Program-made: the position numbers and the translations under genes
Shown: in pieces, positions 57,301-64,000 of the stretch
Position numbering within the stretch: position 1 is the stretch's first letter
Layout: the number at the start of each line of letters is the position of its first letter
The notes under the pieces: model-generated
What the model was told of the DNA's origin: nothing
Databases searched by the model: none
Seen by the model: only the letters and a program-made list of their open reading frames with translations
From: Perkinsus chesapeaki
Lineage: Eukaryota; Perkinsozoa; Perkinsida; Perkinsidae
Reading direction: 5' to 3'
Assembly (NCBI GenBank): GCA_013115145.1
Contig: JAAPAO010000043.1
Location: forward strand, 43,726 to 107,725
DNA length: 64,000 nucleotides

Positions 57301-58074
57301 AGAGGAGTGGGCAGGAAAACTAAAAGGCAGATGCTATAAATGGCTTATAGAGGATCAGCGATACGCCGGAGTAGCCCCCGCAGCCTAATAACCGTACAAA
57401 GCATTATTTCTATATGTCCCACGTAAGAGCATGAAGCTTGCCCCGTGTGCTCAGTAAGTGTACTGATCTCGATAACGTGCCACAAAGAGTCTCTTTTCGC
57501 CTATTCGTATCAGCAGTGATTGAAGCACTTCCCTACTGTGAGACAGTCAAGGGAAGAGTCTATGAAGGCGAGGTTGCTACGCTCGGTATGGCCCAATGCT
57601 CATTCATTAAGTATAATACCGCGTGCTGGTCAGTACACTGGGAATGTGTCACTCGCAGTCCTTATTTCAAAATGAAACGAAGATCGTCGTTTTTCTTCCT
57701 ACCAGCCAACCCGCCCCAAGCTAGTGCCTAACTCGACTTAGATACGTTCGACAACAGCGAACGTTCGTTGTTGCCCGTCATCTGTGCTGTCTTCCTTATG
57801 TTTCCCTAGGCGTGTCTTCTATCGTAAAGTAAACGCTACGACGTGCGACATCACGCAGTTGGTTCGACGAGAAATATCGCTTGCGCCCCGAGGATAAAGA
57901 GTCTTGATCAAACTTGTATTTCTTCGAGCTCGCATTTCCATTCGAGAACGCCAGCTCGTACTATCGCACAATTGATAGCTGACATTCACTCAGTGATCCT
58001 ATAGGACAGAGTGTAGGAATGTTCTTGTCACCAACTGGCCTCTAAGTTCTCCTTAGGGTAAGTATTATCACACA
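57301..58074. other. Mostly non-coding; one weak frame
   Basis: A plus-strand frame at 57438-57731 (MPRVLSKCTDLDNVPQRVSF, CSFIKYNTACWSVHWECVTR) is open for 97 codons but shows no domain. The rest is probably promoter and 5' UTR of the secreted protein gene at 58075. Confidence 0.4.
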
Positions 58075-59127
58075 ATGAGACTGCCGTATGTCGTTCTCAT
58101 CAAGCTGCTTCTATTGGTGAAAAATACTAAAGGGGCGACCAATATTGTCGGTGCTTCAAGTTACAGTCATCTTGCTGGAGAATACAAGGGCTCCGGCGAG
58201 TGTGACAAGCTACCGGGTCTTAAAGGGTTTCAAGTACATATCAAGGAGAAGGACTCAGGACTAATGGCCAACATAACTGCTGAAGGCTCTGGCTGGAGTT
58301 TACCGTTGGGGAAGCCAGTGCAGTTGAAGGAGTATCGCTATGAGGCGGTGCTAAAAAGAGTCCACAAATCCACCGAAATCCGCAAACCCACATTCTTTCA
58401 GTTGAAGGATGTATACTATAAAGGGAGGGGGAAAAGTTCAGTTGGTAAATTTATGAAAGACTTGTATGATAGTGTCGGATTCGATTATCAAAAAGTAACC
58501 CTTGCTAGGGATATTGTGATAGCTGAGGCTCCTGATGGAATAATAGTTGGGCTACATCCTACTAGAAATCCATTAAATTATGTTATTGAAGGTCTGATGT
58601 GCAGCTTCTCTTTGCCTAAACTTGGCTCAACAACAACTACTCAAACCTCAACGGAGTCGTCACAGTCTGAGAAACTCGAAAGACTGAAAAAGCGCAAGCT
58701 GCCGTTGGAAGCATCAGAGAGCAATGAGGGAGGGAGCGTAAAAAAACGTAAAACGACGACACCGACAGATTTCCTCCCCGACGGTTCATATGAAACAAAG
58801 AATGTTTGGGGACACTCTGACAAGGCTTTGGTCGATATCTCATCCAAATCGGGGGTCATCTGGTGCGGCATAAGCTTCCATGGCTCGGACAACGTAGATC
58901 TTCCTAAAACTGAACTAGAGCAAAAAGATGATGACTGCATGTATCCCAAGGCACCACCGACCAATGCTGCTGTGAAGACCATCACGTTTGTCTACCAGAA
59001 AGTTACCCCCAGCTGGAGCACACTCCGTATCTGTCGGGGACCTAAGGGAGGCTGGGAACTACAGATGGTGGATTCGTCAACCAGACTGCCATGTATGAAT
59101 TTGGAGCTGGATAGGAGGGGATCCTGA
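58075..59127 (+). CDS. Secreted protein, two-domain, lineage-specific
   Basis: 350 residues in one exon. Signal peptide MRLPYVVLIKLLLLVKNTKG. First domain about 30-180 (EYKGSGECDKLPGLKGFQVH, YYKGRGKSSVGKFMKDLYDS, VTLARDIVIAEAPDGIIVGL); a low-complexity linker about 195-245 rich in Thr/Ser/Lys (STTTTQTSTESSQSEK, LKKRKLPLEASESNEGGSVK); second domain about 250-340 (FLPDGSYETKNVWGHSDKAL, KTITFVYQKVTPSWSTLRIC). Both domains include a FxYQKVT element (FDYQKVTLARDI and FVYQKVTPSWST), suggesting an internal duplication. No known family. The basic linker could be a processing or nuclear-like signal, but the leader argues for secretion. Confidence 0.75.
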   Translation: MRLPYVVLIKLLLLVKNTKGATNIVGASSYSHLAGEYKGSGECDKLPGLKGFQVHIKEKDSGLMANITAEGSGWSLPLGKPVQLKEYRYEAVLKRVHKSTEIRKPTFFQLKDVYYKGRGKSSVGKFMKDLYDSVGFDYQKVTLARDIVIAEAPDGIIVGLHPTRNPLNYVIEGLMCSFSLPKLGSTTTTQTSTESSQSEKLERLKKRKLPLEASESNEGGSVKKRKTTTPTDFLPDGSYETKNVWGHSDKALVDISSKSGVIWCGISFHGSDNVDLPKTELEQKDDDCMYPKAPPTNAAVKTITFVYQKVTPSWSTLRICRGPKGGWELQMVDSSTRLPCMNLELDRRGS

Positions 59128-59678
59128 AGGTTCTGTAAGATGATGACGGTCACGTTGTTAGAGCAAAGCCACTAGATGACATGATATTCATTCCTCGAAA
59201 CATTGTTTATCGAATTGATACATTTTACATAATCTTTATAATGTTTTTTCTATATTATTTCTGATAATGTATCAAGGCTTTCAATTTGTATTTTATTATT
59301 TCTATCACGTTCTTGTTGTAATGCTGCTGTTAATGATGTTTAATAGCTATTAATAGCTATCCTATACACCAGCAGTAACAGCTGCCCGTTCATGACGTTC
59401 TCAACTCCTTGTCAGAATGCAAAATATAGATATTCCATCTTCGCACCATTCTTGGGAGCAGCCGCCTGCGCGACGCCGATAAAGGAGGCCTCCTATACTA
59501 GGCAAAGGTTAATCCTTGCCCGGCACGTCTTGCAAAATTTCACCCGCGAGCTCAACGAGACTATCCCATTAACAAAGCAACCGATACTAACATACAGTGT
59601 AAGAAAAGCGTCTTTCACTCGGTTACTGGTAGTGGGACATTAACCGCGTATTGGCCGCCACCGAGAATCGTCATGATG
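59128..59678. other. AT-rich intergenic between converging genes
   Basis: Downstream of the secreted protein and of the CK2 beta stop. AT-rich at 59210-59360 with a tandem TAATAGCTATTAATAGCTAT. A plus-strand frame at 59392-59643 has no recognised domain and is not called. Confidence 0.5.
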
Positions 59679-61240
59679 TCAGACGCTTGCAGCGTGCTGT
59701 TGTGACTTGAGTTCCGCTTCCTCCTCGTCTCGTTGCTTCTGCTGTTGCTCTTGAAGTCTTTGCTGTCGAAGCTTGAACTGCTTCCGCACACCATCTCGAA
59801 CGCTATAGTGGATCTTGAAGCCGTATACACTGAGGAGAGAGTTGAATAATTAGCAAAACTGGAAAGGACTTACGTGGGCTCAAAGGGTAGGGCCAGTGAA
59901 GTGGGCCGAAGATGCGGATATGCCATCAGAAACATATGACAGAAGGAGCTTGCAAAGTAAGCTCCATCGATAACCTCCAACCTGATCAGAGGCTTATTGC
60001 TAATGTACTGTTTCGTCCAGTGTATTCCAGCTTGTAGCAAAGAGCCTTGACTATCGTCTAGACCAGTGGCGCGAATAGACCGAACAGTGTGTCAAATAGC
60101 AAAACGAATATAATTTTTTACATCAGCTTTCACAATATAACACTTCATTTCTTATACAGAAACTGCTTTTTTCTCCCACCGACTCTTTGCAATGAAATTG
60201 AAATTCACCACGGTGAGTCATGATACGTTCGAATATTTCTGCTATATAGTAGATTTGCCTACCTAGAACACCTACCTTGCTGAGCGAGGGAAGTAAACCT
60301 CATTACACCGCGGGCAGTATACCTTTGTACCGCACTGGCCGGGCCGATCATTGCCGTAGGGAAGCACCTAAAACACGCATGATTCCGAATTCTGTGAAAG
60401 CTCTTACCGGTTGCTTTGCCTCTTCACAATCCGCATTAGGGCACAAACCGTATGTGAACGCCGAGTACTTGTCGAGCATTGCTTGCATGCCCCGACTAGT
60501 TAATAAGAATCTGAAGGTGAAATCTACAATGTCTAAAATCTCATGGATGCCTTCTTCAGCTGTTCCCAGCGATTTCATCGTCGAATGTTGGGAGAGACGA
60601 CTTCGAATAATTTTCTCGAAAAAACGGATGCGACCACAGGCTTACGTTTCAACAATAAGACACTAAAAGCTGCACAATTTGAATCCGGAAGTCAAAAGGA
60701 ATAGCTGATGTTAGGGCACCCAGAAGGAATGCACGAGATGCTTCCTTCAGGTCTAGGAATATATTATCCAGCTAAATTCCCATTAAACCTCTGCAACGAG
60801 GATACTGTTACATCCGCGACGGACACATTTATGTGTGAAGGCTAGATGACCCCCTCTCTCTAATGAACCGACGATGGTCGACCATCTTCGCTGACCGTTT
60901 GGTTGTTGAAGCCCTCAAAACTCCTCTTGGATTGATTAATCCAATCCTCACCTTGCATGAATGAGACCATAAAGCATTTGCGCCGCATTCTCGATTGCAT
61001 CTTCCTTTGCGCTGTCCAACTGACCGCTATCCAGCTCCTCATCCTCTACAGCAATGTTAATGAAATAACGGAGAATACGGTATGAAGGCTCACCAGCATC
61101 TAGTATAACATTGAGTGCATGTTCATAATACGGTACGATATCTCGCAGGCCAGTGAGGTTAAAATCATCAAACACGTAATCTTCGTCAACCTCTACAAAG
61201 TATCTGCCACAGCTGAGAGCTCAACGTCGCCATGAGCACT
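59679..61240 (-). CDS. CK2B: Casein kinase II regulatory (beta) subunit
   Basis: Regulatory dimer of protein kinase CK2. N-terminal exon: [52 protein letters not shown]. Next [20 protein letters not shown] then [13 protein letters not shown] (first zinc pair), then [20 protein letters not shown] and [11 protein letters not shown] (CPRC pair), then [20 protein letters not shown] and [20 protein letters not shown]. The order matches CK2 beta throughout, including the IHAR and TDGAYFGxxFxHM landmarks. The C-terminus is a Gln/Glu-rich helix ([20 protein letters not shown]) ending at 59679. Compared with human, there is an insertion of about 20 residues between NVILD and VEDEELDSG. The first exon start is not resolved (acceptor near 61230). 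Confidence 0.92.
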
Positions 61241-62063
61241 TGTTGAAAAGATACACACTACAGATGTCTGGAATATATAACGTTTTAATAATACTACTAT
61301 CAAGCACATCAGATATGCTATACAATGTGCGCAAATCTTAGTTATCTCCCGCCGTAGAGCGGTACGGGCTGCAAAAATTGGACGGCAAATGTTCTTTTAC
61401 TAGAACCACGCAATGACATATCGATCACCCGTTTCATGAGCCGTTTCATTATTATATTTGGTACAATATCATTTTATTATTATCGACTCCAAATGCACGT
61501 AAAATATTATATCGTACATTACTTTCCGATACTTTTATTTCTGTGGAACTTCATCATAAACATACACAGCGGAGACCTTAAGGTATCCGTCATTTGGCCT
61601 ATTCCAGAGCTCCAATGTGCGATTATGCGCTCCTTCTCAGTGTTGCCAATAACCGCTTACTCATTTCCTTTGCATCGGCAAAACCATTCAATCCAGCTGA
61701 CTCCTTCATCTTCACTCAACCCTAGCGATGCCTGCCAACAACCAACAATACTCCCCCTACAGAGTCTCATTCACATCACCTCATCTGAAAGGCCCTCAGA
61801 ATCGCTCTTAGACAAGCCACCACCTGAACAAGCATTCTTATGCCGTCCGATAGCGGCTCATTTCGGAGAATGCCGCCGTTCAGCCAATATCTTTCTAAAG
61901 TGCTGATAGCGCTCGAGTAGGATATGGATTGTAAAGTAAAGAGGTGGCTACTAGTTGCTTGAAGCAAGCATCACAGCTGCCCATTTTCTAACCCTCGATT
62001 GTTTCTAAATCGTTAAAGTATAATTGAAATAACGAATATCGTCCTTCAACTAGTGCCTAACCT
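61241..62063. other. No convincing gene
   Basis: About 820 bases, AT-rich in the first half. A plus-strand frame at 61436-61906 and a minus-strand frame at 61776-61967 overlap; neither shows a domain. The former begins with a hydrophobic stretch that may be chance in AT-rich DNA. Confidence 0.4.
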
Positions 62064-62621
62064 ATGGCTAGCTACAAGAACGGGGAGAAGGCCTCTCTAT
62101 ACAAGGAGGACTCCATCTTACCTCCTGCGTCTCGAAGAGCCATTATTACAGTGAAATCGAGCAACAGGAAGCTACTGCAAAGGAACTCCGCTAAGGCAAG
62201 CAACTCAACTCCACATTTAGGATCAACAGACACATTGTCGGCACAGCAGTTGAAACTAGAATCTCATTTTCTTGCCACAGCGTGCCGTTGCTCGAGCCTT
62301 CGCCGAAAAACTGATATTCTCGCAGTCAAGAAGGATCACCTACGGATGACCACCATACTTCAACGCTTAGCTTCAAACACAGCATTATATGCCGGAGCAC
62401 CAAAGCAAAAGCTGAATTTCGACGGGAACCCGAATTTATTGGCAGACCACACTCGAAGATTCACTATTGGGAGCAGGACTATGAAAACGTATACGTTGAG
62501 CAACGACGAGGAAGCCGGGAATTCGTCAGAAAACTTAGTCAGCCCCCACCCTACGCCACCATGTGATGAGCACCTCAAGTTGAGATTCAAAACTACCGTA
62601 GATTCTGAATGCCCCTATTGA
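62064..62621 (+). CDS. Hypothetical basic protein, 185 residues
   Basis: An open frame with even codon use: MASYKNGEKASLYKEDSILP, RRAIITVKSSNRKLLQRNSA, QQLKLESHFLATACRCSSLR, AGAPKQKLNFDGNPNLLADH, ending TTVDSECPY. Basic and Ser-rich, with no signal peptide, membrane segment or recognised motif. It converges on the LRR gene (stop 62823). Confidence 0.45.
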   Translation: MASYKNGEKASLYKEDSILPPASRRAIITVKSSNRKLLQRNSAKASNSTPHLGSTDTLSAQQLKLESHFLATACRCSSLRRKTDILAVKKDHLRMTTILQRLASNTALYAGAPKQKLNFDGNPNLLADHTRRFTIGSRTMKTYTLSNDEEAGNSSENLVSPHPTPPCDEHLKLRFKTTVDSECPY

Positions 62622-62822
62622 AGCTTCCTTGCCATTAACGACAAAGATTGAGGAATCCCTGATTAACTCAAGATGCTTTTACTTAGGAGTCGTCCAGTAC
62701 GAGCATCACACCGTCAAGAAGGAGCCCCCACTTCACGTTCATCACCCAGATGAATGTGCTAGAATTGATATAGAAATTATGGGGAACCTCACAAGTTCAA
62801 CCAGGAAGGAAGTCGCCGATCG

Positions 62823-64000
62823 TCAGCTTCCTAGTGCTACTGCCCCATGCCCTCCCACCTTCAGTTTCCCTTTTCGTGCTGCAACTGCATCCGCCAGGAC
62901 TTCTGCAGATATATCACTAAGTGCATGATTAGCGTTTAGATAGAGTGATTCTAGAGTAGTGTTGTCCTCCTTAAGGACCTGATAGAGGATAAATCCAATT
63001 ATATAATTCAACACCATTAATCCAACATCATAATTGTAGATTATCAAAGCCATGTACTAGATATCAAAACTCTAGCTCTAGCATCTAGTTCATAGGGTGC
63101 AGCAGCGCAGAAGGTAAAGGACGACTTTGCAATTCTTCCCCCAGGGATCTATCCCAGGATCCTGCGCATCCCATTCTGGGCTCTTCACTTCAACAACTCG
63201 GGAAATATACAGCGCGATCCCTGCAGCCAGCTAAGCACCTCATTGCTTAGTAAGCCACCCGATCATGCCAGAACTACGCTGCCTCAGTCTTGAGATGGCG
63301 CCCGCCATAGTGGACAGTTTTTACGCACAGTGGACCCCGCTCTCCAACGAGGTTGCCCCAAGTTCTCAACCATTCACTCAATTCTTTATGTAACGAAATG
63401 CTGCACAGAAAAATCATTCAATATTAGTATACAACTTCTCTAGTTAGTCGGGACTAGTAAAATGTAGCAACGACAATGATTGCTATGATTCCTCTTCTTC
63501 TTCCACTGTTCCCTGCCAGCCCACAGTCACACAGCCAATCATAGGAGAGAAAGCAAAAACGCTCGAAAGGTAATCTGTTAATGAATTATTCTCTTCTTAT
63601 CAAATCCATTCCTCCTTCCACTACAACTGCCTGATACAGCAAGCCCCTCCTCAGCCGCAGACCCTCCTTACCTTGGCCAATTTCGCAACTCCTTGATCAG
63701 TGAATTTATTCTTCCTCATCTCCAACAGTCGCAGCTTATTATTAGTCTTCAACGCCTCAGTAATGGACTCTAAAGAAAGTCGCAATCCAAAGGTCCCGGG
63801 TTCGATCCCCGGTAGTGGCACCTAAACCCTCATCGGTCATATTGACTCCAGATATCAGCAAGGTCTCTAACGGATGACCGTTGCCTGCCCGACCAAGAAC
63901 CTGATAGAGGACTCACCAGTGCAAGTGTGTTACTAGTGATACGGAGGAGGAGATATAATAGAAAGGAGTTTGATAGGAAATATGCTACTAGTGATACGGA
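62823..64000 (-). CDS. Leucine-rich-repeat (ribonuclease-inhibitor type) protein, 5' truncated by window
   Basis: LRR-RI units on separate exons: VLGRAGNGHPLETLLISGVN then MTDEGL (about 63898-63822), ESITEALKTNNKLRLLEMRK then NKFTDQGVAKLAK (63769 to about 63674), and VLKEDNTTLESLYLNANHAL then SDISAEVLADAVAARKGKLK (about 62978 to the stop at 62823). The repeat pattern (L..L.L..N.+T..G...+A..L) is typical of NLR or RanGAP-type LRRs. Introns: 63770-63821 (52 nt, tRNA-like); about 690 nt between LAK and VLK. The gene continues beyond 64000, so N-terminal domains are unknown. An upstream intron of about 42 nt (GTATCACTAG...CTATCAG) precedes VLGRAG. Confidence 0.75.
63770..63821 (+). repeat. tRNA 3'-half sequence forming a complete 52-nt LRR-gene intron (antisense)
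   Basis: The plus strand reads AATCCAAAGGTCCCGGGTTC then GATCCCCGGTAGTGGCAC: a perfect T-arm (CCGGG-TTCGATC-CCCGG) and B box, with a possible acceptor strand. The host gene is on the minus strand, so the fragment is antisense to it. Removing exactly these 52 bases (GTGCCA...TTTCTTTAG) gives TDEGL|ESITEAL with correct LRR spacing. TTTAG is repeated at both borders. Confidence 0.8.
63931..64000. repeat. Direct repeat, 15 bp, two copies 54 bp apart
   Basis: TACTAGTGATACGGA occurs at about 63932-63946 and again at the window end (63986-64000). On the LRR coding strand each copy begins TCCGTATCACTAGTA, containing a possible GTATCA donor. It may be a duplicated exon-intron junction. Confidence 0.7.

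Noticed and set aside
61436-61906. 156-codon plus-strand membrane protein
   Set aside because: Starts in AT-rich DNA that yields hydrophobic residues by composition; the rest has no domain and overlaps an opposite frame of similar quality.
63780-63821. Functional tRNA gene at the right edge
   Set aside because: Only the T-arm and 3' side are present; no matching 5' acceptor strand, D-arm or anticodon arm within 75 nt upstream, and the bases are an exact intron of the LRR gene.

Overview
This window is eukaryotic nuclear DNA. Genes lie on both strands and are cut by many very short GT-AG introns, mostly 40-60 nt; several can be placed to the base because they restore frame inside recognisable domains. 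TAA, TAG and TGA all serve as stops, so the code is standard. The gene set points to an alveolate protist, most likely a perkinsid (Perkinsus-like): short introns, several SR and RRM splicing proteins, a WW-containing CELF-type protein, an FkbM methyltransferase carrying paired-cysteine motifs, and many lineage-specific secreted proteins. That assignment is inference; no rRNA or spliced-leader sequence is present to confirm it.

Layout. 0-6 kb: dephospho-CoA kinase, an unknown protein, a membrane RING-H2 E3 ligase, a type II membrane glycosyltransferase and ribosomal protein eS1. 6-12.2 kb: an RRM-RS splicing factor, a coiled-coil protein and an APC-family amino acid/polyamine permease. 12.9-18.7 kb: a coiled-coil gene, a poorly defined stretch and an S28 serine carboxypeptidase. 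19-22 kb: a small secreted protein and an FkbM methyltransferase. 22-26 kb: a CELF/Bruno-like gene (RRM-RRM-WW-RRM) whose intron holds a decayed Tc1/mariner transposon with 67-bp inverted repeats. 26-30.5 kb: a CYTH (thiamine-triphosphatase-like) enzyme and an SRSF1-like protein with an N-terminal RS region. 30.7-36.5 kb: a type I membrane protein and the mitochondrial AAA chaperone BCS1. 36.8-45.5 kb: a paired CxxC protein, coiled-coil and unknown genes and an astacin metalloprotease. 46-51.3 kb: a secreted protein and an AARSD1-type alanyl-tRNA editing protein. 52.4-56 kb: mitochondrial 3-hydroxyisobutyrate dehydrogenase and [2Fe-2S] ferredoxin. 56.4-64 kb: an unknown protein, a secreted protein, casein kinase II beta and a truncated LRR protein.

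Functional themes are RNA splicing and translation, mitochondrial metabolism (BCS1, ferredoxin, HIBADH, CoA synthesis), and secreted or surface proteins. There is no operon-like organisation.

The most notable observation is that two coding introns, in HIBADH (41 nt) and in the LRR gene (52 nt), consist largely of tRNA 3'-half sequence (T-arm and B-box), one sense and one antisense, each bounded by a 5-nt direct repeat. Two more tRNA-like fragments sit in probable introns or UTR. This suggests intron creation from tRNA-derived insertions.
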